Shown one piece after another: positions 48,089 through 57,363 of a stretch of 64,000 nucleotides of DNA. The position numbers and the translations under genes are program-made. Source of the DNA: Pandoraea iniqua. GTDB taxonomy: Bacteria > Pseudomonadota > Gammaproteobacteria > Burkholderiales > Burkholderiaceae. Numbering within the stretch: the first letter of the stretch is position 1; each line of letters begins with the position of its first letter. The notes below the pieces were generated by a model. That model saw only the letters and a list, made by a program, of their open reading frames with translations. It was not told where the DNA came from and ran no database searches. The DNA lies in NCBI RefSeq assembly GCF_902459685.1, contig NZ_CABPSF010000008.1:62001-126000 (forward strand), read 5' to 3'.

Positions 48089-49161
48089 TGGATGTCCTCG
48101 ATGCCGAGGTGCTCGACGCCGTGGCGCGCTGGCAGGCGCAGGGCGACGACGTGCTGCTCGCGACCGTGGCCCGCACGTGGGGATCGGCACCCCGCCAGGT
48201 CGGCGCGATGATGGCGCTCGGTGCACGTGGCCGGGTCGCCGGTTCCGTGTCGGGCGGTTGCATCGAGGACGATCTGCTTGCCAAAGTGGCCGATGGTTTT
48301 CACCCCGGTTTGCGCCCGCACGTGCAGACGTACGGTCTCACCGCCGATGAAGCGCATCGGTTCGGCTTGCCGTGTGGCGGCACCTTGGAACTGATCATTG
48401 AAGCCGTCACCGAGCGCAGCGCCCTTGATGCGATGCGCGCGGCGATCAACGCGGGCGAGCTTGGCACGCGCGAGCTCGATCTGCGGACCGGCGAGGCACG
48501 CGTACGTCATGTCAGACAGCCCGCCGCATTCGCTTACACGCCCGCACGCCTCACCGTGCCGTTCGGGCCTCGCTGGCGCATCATCGTCATCGGCGACGGG
48601 CAGCTCACGCGTCATCTCACGGCTATGGCGGTGCCGCTGGGTTATCAGATCGTGATTTGCGATCCGCGCGACATTCACGATATTCACGATCGTGGCGAGG
48701 GCGAACCCCATGCGCAGACACCCCACGTCACGCGTGTGAGCGAAATGCCCGACGACCTCATCGTGCGTCTGCGTCCCGACGGCAACACCGCCATCGTGGC
48801 GCTCACTCACGACCCGAAGCTCGACGATATGGCGTTGCTCGAAGCGCTCAAATCCGATGCCTTCTATGTCGGGGCCATCGGTTCACACCGCAATCAGTCG
48901 TTGCGTCGTGAGCGCCTCGCCATGTTCGATCTGACGCCCGCGCAGATCGACCGGCTGTACGGACCGGTCGGCCTTCACCTCGGCGCAAGAACCCCCCCGG
49001 AGATTGCGCTGGCGATCCTTGCAGAGATCACCGCTCTGCGCAACGGCACGCTCGGCGACACCACGCGCCGTGTGATGCCTTCCTGTGCTGCTGAATCACC
49101 TCCCCCCTCGGCAATCGCTCATCGCGTTCTCACAAGGAACGAGCGCATGCCGGTCTTGTAG
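48088..49161 (+). CDS. XdhC-family molybdenum cofactor maturation protein
   Basis: A 357-residue XdhC/CoxI protein that binds and sulfurates the molybdenum cofactor before insertion into hydroxylases such as IorB. The N-terminal domain has TWGSAPRQVGAMM and SVSGGCIEDDL; the C-terminal Rossmann-like domain has VIGDGQLTRHL and VGAIGSHRNQSLRRERL, then GLHLGARTPPEIALAILAEI. It starts inside the iorB stop (TAATG), so it is co-translated. The last 45 residues are a non-conserved extension. Confidence 0.9.
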   Translation: MDVLDAEVLDAVARWQAQGDDVLLATVARTWGSAPRQVGAMMALGARGRVAGSVSGGCIEDDLLAKVADGFHPGLRPHVQTYGLTADEAHRFGLPCGGTLELIIEAVTERSALDAMRAAINAGELGTRELDLRTGEARVRHVRQPAAFAYTPARLTVPFGPRWRIIVIGDGQLTRHLTAMAVPLGYQIVICDPRDIHDIHDRGEGEPHAQTPHVTRVSEMPDDLIVRLRPDGNTAIVALTHDPKLDDMALLEALKSDAFYVGAIGSHRNQSLRRERLAMFDLTPAQIDRLYGPVGLHLGARTPPEIALAILAEITALRNGTLGDTTRRVMPSCAAESPPPSAIAHRVLTRNERMPVL

Positions 49162-49211
49162 TGCCTGACGGACGAGTCGTTTGGAATCCAACATAAAAAT
49201 CAGGGAATGTC

Positions 49212-50267
49212 ATGAAACACAAGGTCTGGATGGCAATGGCGCTTACCGTCGCGGCGGGCTGCGCCAAGGCGGAGGGTTTGCAGATTTACGGCATTCTGGA
49301 CAACAGTCTGGAATACCTCACTAATGCAGGCGCTGGCGCGAACGGCGGCAAGTCGTCGCTCTTTCGCGTGAGCAATGGCTCGCAGGCACCTAACCGGTTC
49401 GGCTTCAAAGGATCGGAAGATCTGGGCGGCGGCCTCAAGGCCATCATGCAGCTCGAAGCGGGCATCAACCTCGACTCCGGGCAGTTGCAACAAGGCGGGC
49501 GAATGTTTGGCCGGCAGGCTTGGGTGGGGCTTCAGAACGAATGGGGCGCACTGACCATCGGCCGCCAGAAGAACCTGATCTACGACGCGTTCCTCGAACT
49601 CGATCCGCTGTCGTATTACAGCTACTCGCTGCCTGCGATGGATGCGCAGTTTGCGGGCCGCGCCGACAACTCGATCAAGTACGCGGGCAACTTCAACGGC
49701 TTCAAAGTCGCCGGCCTTTTTTCGACCGGCTACGACGCGACCATCGTCAACGGTGCGCAGGTGCCGGGCGAGTGGCGTGTGGGCAAGGAGTACAGCGTGT
49801 CGGTGGGTTATGCCAACGGCCCGCTCAACGTCTCGCTGGTGTACGACCAGCAAAAGGGCACCTCCGTCGCAACGCAGGGGGCGACTTCGCAACGCGTGGC
49901 AGCCGGGGCGAGTTACGCCATCGGCAACGTCAAACCGTATCTCGGGTATCAGTGGTATCTGAGCAATGTACCCGGGGTCGCGGGGCGCAATGCGTTGTAC
50001 TACGCGGGCCTGCAATATCGCCCGGTGACGGAAGTCATTCTGTCCGGAGCGATTTACTACAACGACATTTCGTCGGCCAATCAGCACCCGTATCTGCTCG
50101 CGGCGAATGCGGCGTATCTGCTGTCCAAGCGCACGCAGCTCTTCGCGGAAGTCGGCTTTTCGCGCAACCAGAACAACTCGAATCTCGGCGTGACCGGATA
50201 TGGGTTGAGCATCGTGCCGGGCAGCAATCAGGTCGGCGTAGCGGTCGGCCTCGCACACTACTTCTGA
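49212..50267 (+). CDS. Gram-negative general porin
   Basis: A 351-residue trimeric-porin-type protein. The signal peptide MKHKVWMAMALTVAAGCAKA is cut before EGLQIYGILDNS. Beta-strand patterning runs through GKSSLFRVSNGSQAPNRFGF, GSEDLGGGLKAIMQLEAG and FGRQAWVGLQNEWGALTIGRQ, the typical betaproteobacterial porin block. The C-terminal residue is Phe (GLAHYF), required for BAM recognition. It follows xdhC by 50 bp and may bring the IorAB substrate into the periplasm; that link is inferred from position only. Confidence 0.93.
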   Translation: MKHKVWMAMALTVAAGCAKAEGLQIYGILDNSLEYLTNAGAGANGGKSSLFRVSNGSQAPNRFGFKGSEDLGGGLKAIMQLEAGINLDSGQLQQGGRMFGRQAWVGLQNEWGALTIGRQKNLIYDAFLELDPLSYYSYSLPAMDAQFAGRADNSIKYAGNFNGFKVAGLFSTGYDATIVNGAQVPGEWRVGKEYSVSVGYANGPLNVSLVYDQQKGTSVATQGATSQRVAAGASYAIGNVKPYLGYQWYLSNVPGVAGRNALYYAGLQYRPVTEVILSGAIYYNDISSANQHPYLLAANAAYLLSKRTQLFAEVGFSRNQNNSNLGVTGYGLSIVPGSNQVGVAVGLAHYF

Positions 50268-50493
50268 GGCGGCACCGTCACTGCCTCGTAGCGCACGGCT
50301 GATCCGGGGGGACAGCCGTGCGGGAAGTGTCGGACGCGCCCGGTGTCAGGCACAGCACCGGGCGCGCGTCTGACTCGGAGGCGACGCTCACGCGAGTTGT
50401 ATTAATCACAGTTTCGGCAAGAGGGCGCAACGACGATACTTCATTCACCGGCTCACGCAACTCCGCGCAAAGCCAGAATCAAGGAGAAACACC

Positions 50494-50574
50494 ATGCCCG
50501 CACTCATGCTCGCCGCCGAATACGCCTTCCAAGGTCTGATCATGCTCTCGACCGCCGCACCGTTCTTTCAATAA
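50494..50574 (+). CDS. Candidate small hydrophobic protein (26 residues)
   Basis: The reading frame encodes a 26-residue peptide beginning MPALMLAAEYAF and ending STAAPFFQ, hydrophobic enough to span or lie on a membrane. Support for coding: AAGGAG at 50481-50486 is 7 nt before the ATG, codon third positions are mostly G or C as in neighbouring genes, and an intrinsic terminator follows 35 bp after the stop. I do not recognise the sequence. It could be a regulatory or type I toxin-like peptide, a leader peptide, or chance. Confidence 0.4.
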   Translation: MPALMLAAEYAFQGLIMLSTAAPFFQ

Positions 50575-50608
50575 GCGAACGGGGGGAGCAGCACCCGGCT
50601 GCAAAACG

Positions 50609-50648
50609 AAAAAGGCCGCTTCGGAGATCACCCGAAGCGGCCTTTTTT
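50609..50648. terminator. Bidirectional terminator after the small ORF and purH
   Basis: A 16-bp perfect stem (50609-50624 with 50632-50647) bounded by A-run and T-run, with a 7-nt loop. It serves the plus-strand small ORF and minus-strand purH. Confidence 0.9.
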
Positions 50649-50710
50649 CTTTGCGACTTTCGCGAACCGGGGCACGAGACCCCGAGTCACGAATCGCGAA
50701 TCACGACAGA

Positions 50711-52276
50711 TCAGTGACGGAAGTGGCGCGTGCCCGTCATCAGCATCGCGACATTGCGTTCGTCGGCAGCGGCGATCACTTCATCGTCGCGCATCGAGCC
50801 ACCCGGATGGATCACGCAGGTGGCGCCAGCGTCGACCACCACATCCAGACCGTCACGGAACGGGAAGAAGGCATCCGACGCCACGGCCGAACCGTTCAGC
50901 GACAGACCCGCGTTTTGCGCCTTGATGCTCGCAATACGCGCCGAGTCCACACGGCTCATCTGGCCCGCGCCCACGCCCAGCGTCATGCCGCCGGCGCAGA
51001 ACACGATGGCGTTCGACTTCACGTACTTCGCCACGCGCCAAGCGAACAGCAGGTCTTCCATTTCCTTCGGCGTCGGATGACGCTTGGTCACCACACGCAG
51101 TTCATGCGGGGCCACGTTCTTCGCGTCCGGCGATTGCACCAGCAGACCGCCACCCACACGCTTGAAGTCGTACTGATTCACGCCGTTGCCCAGCGGCACT
51201 TCCAGCAGACGCACGTTCTGCTTGGCCGCGAACACTTGCTTGGCGCCTTCCGTGAACGACGGGGCCAGCAGCACTTCCACGAATTGCTTGGCCACGGCTT
51301 GTGCGGCGGTCTCGTCGACTTCGCGGTTGAACGCGATGATGCCGCCGAAGGCCGACGTCGGGTCGGTCTGGAATGCCTTCGCATAGGCGTCGGCCGGCGT
51401 TGCCGCCACGGCCACGCCGCACGGGTTGGCGTGCTTGATGATCACGCAGGCCGGAGCGTCGAACGTCTTCACGCATTCCCACGCGGCGTCCGCGTCGGCG
51501 ATGTTGTTGTACGACAGTTCCTTGCCTTGCAACTGGCGATAGTTCGCGAGCGAGCCTTCCGGCGTGGTGATATCGCGATAGAACGCCGCGCTCTGGTGCG
51601 GGTTCTCGCCGTAGCGCATGTCCTGCACCTTCGTGTACGCCAGATTGAGCGTGGCCGGGTAGGCGGCGCGCTCGTTGTGACGCAGCGACTCGCCGAGGCT
51701 CGTCAGGTAGTTGGTGATGGCACCGTCGTACTGCGCCGTGTGGGCAAACACCTTCGTCGCGAGACGGAAGTTCGTGGTGTAACCCACGGTGTTGTTGTTG
51801 GCCTTCATCTCGTCGAGCACCACGGCGTAATCGGCCGGGTCGACCACGACGGTCACGTCGCGATGGTTCTTCGCAGCCGAGCGCAGCATCGTCGGGCCGC
51901 CGATGTCGATGTTCTCGATGGCGTCTTCGAGCGAGCAGTCATCCTTGGCAATCGTCTGCACGAACGGGTACAGGTTCACCACGAGCAGGTCGATCGTCGG
52001 GATGCCGTGCTGGTCGAGCGCTGCCATGTGTTCGGGCAGATCGCGTCGCGCCAGAATACCGCCGTGCACCTTGGGGTGCAGAGTCTTCACGCGCCCATCG
52101 AGCATTTCCGGAAAGCCGGTGTAGTCGGCCACTTCGGTCACCTTGAGGCCAGCGTCGGCCAGCAGTTTGGCGGTGCCGCCAGTGGAGAGAATCGACACGC
52201 CCTGTGCAGCGAGCGACTTGGCGAAGTCGACGATGCCGGTCTTGTCGGAGACGGAGATGAGAGCTTGCTTAATCAT
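50711..52276 (-). CDS. purH: Bifunctional AICAR formyltransferase / IMP cyclohydrolase
   Basis: A 521-residue enzyme catalysing the last two steps of IMP synthesis. The N-terminal MGS-like cyclohydrolase domain starts [21 protein letters not shown] and holds STGGTAKLL and [17 protein letters not shown]. The C-terminal transformylase domain has [10 protein letters not shown] and the late [16 protein letters not shown] 52276 was chosen because the frame upstream is not conserved. It is downstream of fis on the same strand. Confidence 0.97.
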   Translation of the reverse strand: MIKQALISVSDKTGIVDFAKSLAAQGVSILSTGGTAKLLADAGLKVTEVADYTGFPEMLDGRVKTLHPKVHGGILARRDLPEHMAALDQHGIPTIDLLVVNLYPFVQTIAKDDCSLEDAIENIDIGGPTMLRSAAKNHRDVTVVVDPADYAVVLDEMKANNNTVGYTTNFRLATKVFAHTAQYDGAITNYLTSLGESLRHNERAAYPATLNLAYTKVQDMRYGENPHQSAAFYRDITTPEGSLANYRQLQGKELSYNNIADADAAWECVKTFDAPACVIIKHANPCGVAVAATPADAYAKAFQTDPTSAFGGIIAFNREVDETAAQAVAKQFVEVLLAPSFTEGAKQVFAAKQNVRLLEVPLGNGVNQYDFKRVGGGLLVQSPDAKNVAPHELRVVTKRHPTPKEMEDLLFAWRVAKYVKSNAIVFCAGGMTLGVGAGQMSRVDSARIASIKAQNAGLSLNGSAVASDAFFPFRDGLDVVVDAGATCVIHPGGSMRDDEVIAAADERNVAMLMTGTRHFRH

Positions 52277-52441
52277 GACGGACGGTAGTGAGGCGGCAAA
52301 TGAAGCGGCAAAAACGGACAAATAGGGCGGGCAGAAACGTTGGGGCTGACCTCAGCCTTGCACGCGCGCGCCCCGGCGGGGCAGAACAGGTAGCGCGCTC
52401 GCATCGGTGATATCCGCGCTGCCACCCGTCGCCGCGGGCGA

Positions 52442-52675
52442 CTAGAGCAGGCCGTGCTGCTGCAACTTCTTGCGCAGCGTGTTGCGGTTGATCCCCAGAT
52501 ATTCTGCGGCGAGCGACTGATTTCCATCGGCCTTGCCCAGCACGAATTCGAGCAACGGCTTTTCAACGACGGTGACAACCATATCGTAGACATCGTGTGG
52601 TACGGCGCCGTCCAGATCACGGAAATACGAATCCAGACTGTCGCGTACGCATTGTTCTATGTTTGTTTTGCTCAT
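52442..52675 (-). CDS. fis: Fis-family nucleoid DNA-binding protein
   Basis: A 77-residue protein with the Fis C-terminal helix-turn-helix GNQSLAAEYLGINRNTLRKKL and the N-terminal dimer region. Fis bends DNA and tunes rRNA and supercoiling genes. It is shorter than E. coli Fis (98 residues), as usual in betaproteobacteria. Its ATG overlaps the dusB stop by 4 nt, the conserved dusB-fis operon. Confidence 0.95.
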   Translation of the reverse strand: MSKTNIEQCVRDSLDSYFRDLDGAVPHDVYDMVVTVVEKPLLEFVLGKADGNQSLAAEYLGINRNTLRKKLQQHGLL

Positions 52676-53700
52676 GCGGCTAATAGCTCCCTCGGCGATT
52701 CTTGTTCATAGCAGAGACGGTCCGAGTGCGCCTTCTGCTGTTCGAAAAATTCGTTGACCGCAGCCAACTGGTCTTGCGTGCTGTCCAGCGTGTTCATGCG
52801 CTGGCGGAATGTGGCCGCCCCCGGCAGCCCGCGCGAATACCACGCAATATGCTTGCGCGCCGTTCGCACCCCGGTGAACTCCCCGTAGAACTCGTAATGG
52901 TCTTCGAGGTGTTCGTTCATGATTTGCTGAATCTCGTCGACGCGCGGCGCCAGGGCAATCTCGCCCGTTGTGAGAAACAGCTCGATGTCGCGGAACAGCC
53001 ACGGCCGGCCTTGTGCGGCGCGGCCGATCATGATGGCGTCCGCCCCCGTGACATCCAGTACGTGTTTGGCTTTCTGTGCCGAGGCGATGTCGCCGTTGGC
53101 GACGATCGGGATGCGCGCAGCGGCCTTCACTGCGGCAATCGTTTCGTACTCGGCATCGCCGTGATAGAGATCGGCGCGCGTGCGGCCGTGTACGGTCAGC
53201 ATGCTGATGCCGCACTCTTCGGCGATACGCGCCACCGTGAGTGCGTTCTTGTGTTCGCGGTCCCAGCCCGTGCGGATCTTCAGCGTGACGGGCACCACAT
53301 CGCCCACCGCGCCGACCACGGCCGACACGATGCGCGCGACCAGCGGCTCGTTCTGCAACAGGGCCGAGCCTGCGGCGACGTTGCAGACCTTCTTGGCCGG
53401 GCAGCCCATGTTGATGTCGATGATCTGGGCGCCGTTCTCGACGTTGTAGCGCGCGGCCTCGGCCATCATGGCCGGGTCGGCACCGGCGATCTGCACGGAA
53501 ATCGGTGCCACCTCGCCCGCGTGGTTCGCGCGGCGCATGGTCTTCTCGCTTTTCCAGAGCTGGGCGTTCGAAGCCACCATCTCCGAGACGGCATAACCCG
53601 CCCCCAGCCGTTTGCACAGCTGGCGGAATGGCCGGTCCGTCACGCCAGCCATGGGCGCGACGAAGAGGTTATTGCGGAGTTCGTGGGGGCCGATACGCAC
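52672..53700 (-). CDS. dusB: tRNA-dihydrouridine synthase B
   Basis: A 342-residue FMN enzyme reducing uridines in tRNA. The FMN-binding start NNLFVAPMAGVTDRPFRQL, the catalytic-Cys region NMGCPAKKVCNVAAGSALL, and ANGDIASAQKAKHVLDVTGADAIMIGRAAQG are all present. The start is GTG 53700; no good ATG is nearby. The first gene of dusB-fis. Confidence 0.96.
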   Translation of the reverse strand: MRIGPHELRNNLFVAPMAGVTDRPFRQLCKRLGAGYAVSEMVASNAQLWKSEKTMRRANHAGEVAPISVQIAGADPAMMAEAARYNVENGAQIIDINMGCPAKKVCNVAAGSALLQNEPLVARIVSAVVGAVGDVVPVTLKIRTGWDREHKNALTVARIAEECGISMLTVHGRTRADLYHGDAEYETIAAVKAAARIPIVANGDIASAQKAKHVLDVTGADAIMIGRAAQGRPWLFRDIELFLTTGEIALAPRVDEIQQIMNEHLEDHYEFYGEFTGVRTARKHIAWYSRGLPGAATFRQRMNTLDSTQDQLAAVNEFFEQQKAHSDRLCYEQESPRELLAA

Positions 53701-53776
53701 GATGTAGGGAGTCGCCGGGAAAAAACGAGCATTTTACTGCGAAAACCGGTCCCCGTCGCCTAAAAAATGTGCACGA

Positions 53777-55147
53777 TCACCCGCGTTGCCCGAACATCAT
53801 CTGGCGGGCGAAGGCCGTCTTGAGCGGCGGCACAAGGTCGAGACTGGCGAGCGCCATGCCGCGCAGCACGGCCACAGGCGCGGCATCGATGCCGAAAACG
53901 CGCGGCAGCAGGTCGGTAATGCGGATGGTCATGCCACGGTCGGCGCGGCGGCGCCGGGCAAAGGCGGCGAGGGCCGCCGGACCGGGGATGCCAGACGTGC
54001 CGATGGTGCCGACGGTGCCGATCGCGTCGGCGGGGGAGGCCGACGGGGCCGGGCTGGACATATCGCGCACGCCGTGCACGTGGCGCACCAGCGTGTCGGC
54101 GAGGTCGAACGCGTCGCGCAGGCCGAGGTTGAGGCCTTGGCCAGCCACGGGGTGCAGCGTCTGGGCGGCGTTACCGATAGCGGCCACCCGCCCGTCGACG
54201 ACCTGTCCCAGTGCGTTCAGGCCCAGCGGGAAGCCCGCCCGGCCGCTGATCGCCGTAAAACGGCCCATGCGGTCGCCGAAGGCGGCGTGCAGTTCAGCGA
54301 GAAAGCTGGCGTCGTCCATGTCGCGGCGGCGCTTGGCCTGATCGTGCGAACAACACCACACGAGGGCGTAGCCGTGGTCCTGCGGCAACAGGGCCAGCGG
54401 CCCGTCGGACGTGAAGCGCTCCCACGCCCAGCCTGCACGCGGGCGTTCGCATGTGACGAAACCGACGAGCGCCGTCTGCCCGTAATCGCGTGCCCGGGGA
54501 CGAGAAGTCTGGCCCTCGAACAGCCCGCCTTCGGCATTGACGGCCAGCGTGGCATGCAGCGTCTCGGCATGATCGTCGGCGGTGGTGCCGAGGGTGATCG
54601 TGACCTGCTGTGCGTCCTGACGCAGGGCAATCGCTTGATATGGGCGGAAGTGATGCAGCCCCGGGGGAAGTTCGCCCGATGCGAGAGGCGACTGCGGCGA
54701 GTGTTCGAACCGCGTGGGCACCTGCGACATGGCGTTATCGAGCGCGCGCATCAAGGCGCCGTAGCGCACCACGTAGCCTAGTGCCGGCACGCCATGCTCG
54801 CGAAAATCGATCTCGGTGCTGCCGAAGCGGCGCGCCTGCGAGACGTGAATATGCTGAATCGGCGTGGTGGCGAGGCCCATATTGGCGTTAGCGGATAACG
54901 CTTGGGCAGCATGCGCCGGGTGCGGCCACGCCCCGGCACGCGCCAGAATCTCACGGCTGCCGTGCGAGAGCGCCAACGCGCGAGGATCGTCGTAGCCGGC
55001 CTGCGGCCCGCGTGCGTCGATGAGTGCCACGCGCATTTGCGGCGCGCGCTGGGCGAGCAACAGCGCCAGCGCCGTGCCGACCGGGCCGGCACCGACGATG
55101 GCGACGTCGAAACGGCGCGTGGTCTCAGGAGTCATGTCCGTCGTCAT
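53777..55147 (-). CDS. ubiH: UbiH/UbiF/Coq6-family FAD-dependent hydroxylase
   Basis: A 456-residue flavoprotein monooxygenase of ubiquinone ring hydroxylation. FAD motifs: DVAIVGAGPVGTALALLLAQ near the start, DPRALALSHGSREIL, and RVAAIGNAAQTLHPVAGQGLNLGLRDAFDLA. A family member is certain; the choice of UbiH over other hydroxylases is inferred. Near residue 370 an Ala/Ser/Pro/Gly insertion contains GTVGTIGT, encoded by a 9-bp repeat. ATG 55147 or ATG 55135 may be the start. It follows pepP by 21 bp. Confidence 0.88.
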   Translation of the reverse strand: MTTDMTPETTRRFDVAIVGAGPVGTALALLLAQRAPQMRVALIDARGPQAGYDDPRALALSHGSREILARAGAWPHPAHAAQALSANANMGLATTPIQHIHVSQARRFGSTEIDFREHGVPALGYVVRYGALMRALDNAMSQVPTRFEHSPQSPLASGELPPGLHHFRPYQAIALRQDAQQVTITLGTTADDHAETLHATLAVNAEGGLFEGQTSRPRARDYGQTALVGFVTCERPRAGWAWERFTSDGPLALLPQDHGYALVWCCSHDQAKRRRDMDDASFLAELHAAFGDRMGRFTAISGRAGFPLGLNALGQVVDGRVAAIGNAAQTLHPVAGQGLNLGLRDAFDLADTLVRHVHGVRDMSSPAPSASPADAIGTVGTIGTSGIPGPAALAAFARRRRADRGMTIRITDLLPRVFGIDAAPVAVLRGMALASLDLVPPLKTAFARQMMFGQRG

Positions 55148-55168
55148 GTCAGAACGCAGGCTGGCGAA

Positions 55169-56500
55169 TCAACCGCGCATGAGCGCTTCGATTTCGTCGG
55201 CGTCGACGGGCACGTCGCGGGTGAGCAGCGTGCAGCCGTTCGCGGTGACGACAGCGTCGTCTTCGATGCGGATGCCGATGTTCCAGTAACGCTCGTCGAT
55301 GTCCGGCGCGGGGCGCACGTAAATGCCCGGCTCGATGGTGGTGACCATGTTCGCCGCGAGCGTGCGCCACGGCCGTTCGCCGTTCGGCCCGTCTTCGCGA
55401 TATTCGCCGCAGTCATGCACGTCCATGCCGATCCAGTGGCCGGTGCGGTGCATGTAGAAGCGGCTGAACGACTTGTCGGCGATCACGTCGTCGACGCTGC
55501 CGGCCGTGTCACGCTTGAGCAGCCCGGTGTCGAGCATGCCCTGCGCAAGCACGCGCACGGCGGCGTTGTGGGGCGCGTCGAAGGCGACCCCGGCACGGGT
55601 GGCGTCGATAGCAGCCTGCTGCGAGGCGAGCACGATGTCGTACAGCTCGCGCTGTGCGGGCGTGAAGCGCCCGTTCACCGGGAACGTGCGCGTGATGTCC
55701 GAGGCGTAGCCGTCGAGCTCGCAGGCGGCGTCGATCAGGCACAGGTCGCCGTCGCGCAGCTCGGTGTCGCCCGCGCGGTAGTGCAGCACGGTCGCGTTGG
55801 CACCCGTCGCCACGATGGAGGTGTACGCCGGGAACTGTGAACCGTGACGGCGGAATTCGTAAAGCAGCTCGGCTTCGAGGTGATACTCGCGCAGGCCCGG
55901 ACGCGACGTTTTCATCGCGCGCACGTGGCCGTCGGCCGAGATCTTGCCCGCGCGCGCCATGATGTCGATCTCGTGGGCGTCTTTAATCAGGCGCATCTCG
56001 TCGAGAATCGCGCGAATGTCATGGGCGGCTGCGGGCGCCGACACGCCGGTGCGGCTCTGCGCACGCACGGTGTTCAGCCAGTGGCGCACCTGACGGTCTT
56101 GCTGTGCGGAGGCGCCCAGCGCGTAGAAGAGTGCCGGGGCGTCGGCCATCAACTGCGGCAGGCGCGTGTCGATTTCATCAATCGGGTAGGCGGCGTCGAA
56201 GCCGAACGCTTCACGCGCGGCCTCGGGGCCGTAACGGAATCCGTCCCATATCTCGCGCTCTTCGTTTTTCGCGCGGCAGAACAGAATCGACTGACCGTTG
56301 CGGCTATCGAGCACCACGACGGCCTCGGGCTCGGTAAAGCCCGAGAGGTAATAGAAATAGCTGTCGTGACGATAGGGATAGTCGCTGTCCCGGTTGCGGG
56401 CCGCTTCGGGCGCGGTCGGCACGATGGCGAGACCGCCGCCAGCCTGACGCATTTGCTCGATGGCACGCTCACGGCGGGCACGGTAAGGGGAATCGGTCAT
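55169..56500 (-). CDS. pepP: Xaa-Pro aminopeptidase
   Basis: A 443-residue dimetal peptidase that removes N-terminal residues before proline. ATG 56500 has GGAG at the right distance; ATG 56512 is less likely. The N-terminal domain contains DSYFYYLSGFTEPEAVVVLD. The pita-bread domain has the metal ligands in LIDAACELDGYASDITRTFP, HRTGHWIGMDVHD, TIEPGIYV and GIRIEDDAVV. Upstream of ubiH, a common proteobacterial pairing. Confidence 0.95.
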   Translation of the reverse strand: MTDSPYRARRERAIEQMRQAGGGLAIVPTAPEAARNRDSDYPYRHDSYFYYLSGFTEPEAVVVLDSRNGQSILFCRAKNEEREIWDGFRYGPEAAREAFGFDAAYPIDEIDTRLPQLMADAPALFYALGASAQQDRQVRHWLNTVRAQSRTGVSAPAAAHDIRAILDEMRLIKDAHEIDIMARAGKISADGHVRAMKTSRPGLREYHLEAELLYEFRRHGSQFPAYTSIVATGANATVLHYRAGDTELRDGDLCLIDAACELDGYASDITRTFPVNGRFTPAQRELYDIVLASQQAAIDATRAGVAFDAPHNAAVRVLAQGMLDTGLLKRDTAGSVDDVIADKSFSRFYMHRTGHWIGMDVHDCGEYREDGPNGERPWRTLAANMVTTIEPGIYVRPAPDIDERYWNIGIRIEDDAVVTANGCTLLTRDVPVDADEIEALMRG

Positions 56501-56550
56501 CGCGGGCTCCATTATTGTCGTATTGAGGCGATTCTACTGCCGGGGGTTCA

Positions 56551-56620
56551 GCGCTGCCGAGTGCGCTCGGATGCTTTCGAGTGCTGCCGAGTGTTTCCGG
56601 GTGCTATCGGGCGCTAACGA
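56551..56620 (-). repeat. Degenerate 10-bp tandem repeat across the murU 3' end
   Basis: Seven consecutive 10-base units of the form GTGCTNNCGR (plus-strand reading) run from 56551 to 56620. They start in the pepP-murU gap and cover the murU stop codon and its last five codons. The copies differ by one to four bases. Confidence 0.65.
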
Positions 56621-57353
56621 TGTCGTTCAGTGCCGCCAACTGTGCGGGCGTGCCGATGTTGTCCCACTCGCCGTCAAAGCGTTCGCCCGTGGCGCGGGCG
56701 TCGGCAATCGTGCGGTGGTACAGCGGCGTGAGCGCCATGCGCGTGCCCGGGGCAATGCCGTCGAACAGACGCAGGTCGTACAGTGCGATGCTGCCGAAAG
56801 TGAGCGGTACGGCGCCGGGCGGGGCGTTCTCGCGCAGGTGCAGACGATCTGCGGCATCGAGTGCGAAGTCCCCCGCCGGGTGAAACGGCGGGTTCGGCAC
56901 CATCACCAGATGCATGCCGGGCTGCGCCTGTGCGGCGAGGCGTGCGGCAGGGGCACGCAGCGTGGCGAAATCGAAGTCGGTGAAAAGGTCGCCTGCGATG
57001 GCCAGAAACACGTTGCCCGCGCCTTCGAGAGAGGGGCGCGCCTGAACGATGCCGCCCGCCGTCTCGAGGGCTTCCCTCTCGGCCGAATAGGTCAGACGCA
57101 CGCCGAAGCGGCTGCCGTCGCCGAGCGTGGCTTCGATCTGCTCGCCCAGCCACGCGTGGTTGATGACGATGTCGGTGTAGCCCGCCCGTGCGAGGGCTTC
57201 GATCTGCCAGACGATCAGCGGCTTGCCGGCCACCGGCAGCAACGGTTTGGGCGTGGTGTCGGTGAGCGGGCGCATGCGATCGCCGCGCCCGGCGGCGAAG
57301 ATCATCGCCTTGAGCGGCATCGGCGCAGGGGTTGCGCGCTGGGGACCGGCCAT
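56604..57353 (-). CDS. murU: N-acetylmuramate-1-phosphate uridylyltransferase
   Basis: A 249-residue nucleotidyltransferase that makes UDP-MurNAc from recycled MurNAc-1-phosphate, bypassing fosfomycin-sensitive Mur[27 protein letters not shown] is the substrate-binding loop, [11 protein letters not shown] the metal-binding site, and [20 protein letters not shown] the C-terminal motif. ATG 57353 has GAGG upstream and starts 10 bp after amgK; ATG 57320 is closer to the conserved start but has no ribosome binding site. The pairing with amgK supports the MurU assignment over other sugar nucleotidyltransferases. Confidence 0.92.
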   Translation of the reverse strand: MAGPQRATPAPMPLKAMIFAAGRGDRMRPLTDTTPKPLLPVAGKPLIVWQIEALARAGYTDIVINHAWLGEQIEATLGDGSRFGVRLTYSAEREALETAGGIVQARPSLEGAGNVFLAIAGDLFTDFDFATLRAPAARLAAQAQPGMHLVMVPNPPFHPAGDFALDAADRLHLRENAPPGAVPLTFGSIALYDLRLFDGIAPGTRMALTPLYHRTIADARATGERFDGEWDNIGTPAQLAALNDIVSAR

Positions 57354-57363
57354 TCCCGGTGCC

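Larger units (their letters stand above)
50268..50710. other. Porin-purH intergenic region
   Basis: This 443-bp gap contains two GC-rich hairpins, 50292-50322 (9-bp stem) and 50335-50366 (11-bp stem), probably forming the 3' end of the porin transcript. They are followed by a small ORF with a strong ribosome binding site (50494-50574) and a bidirectional terminator (50609-50648). Confidence 0.6.
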
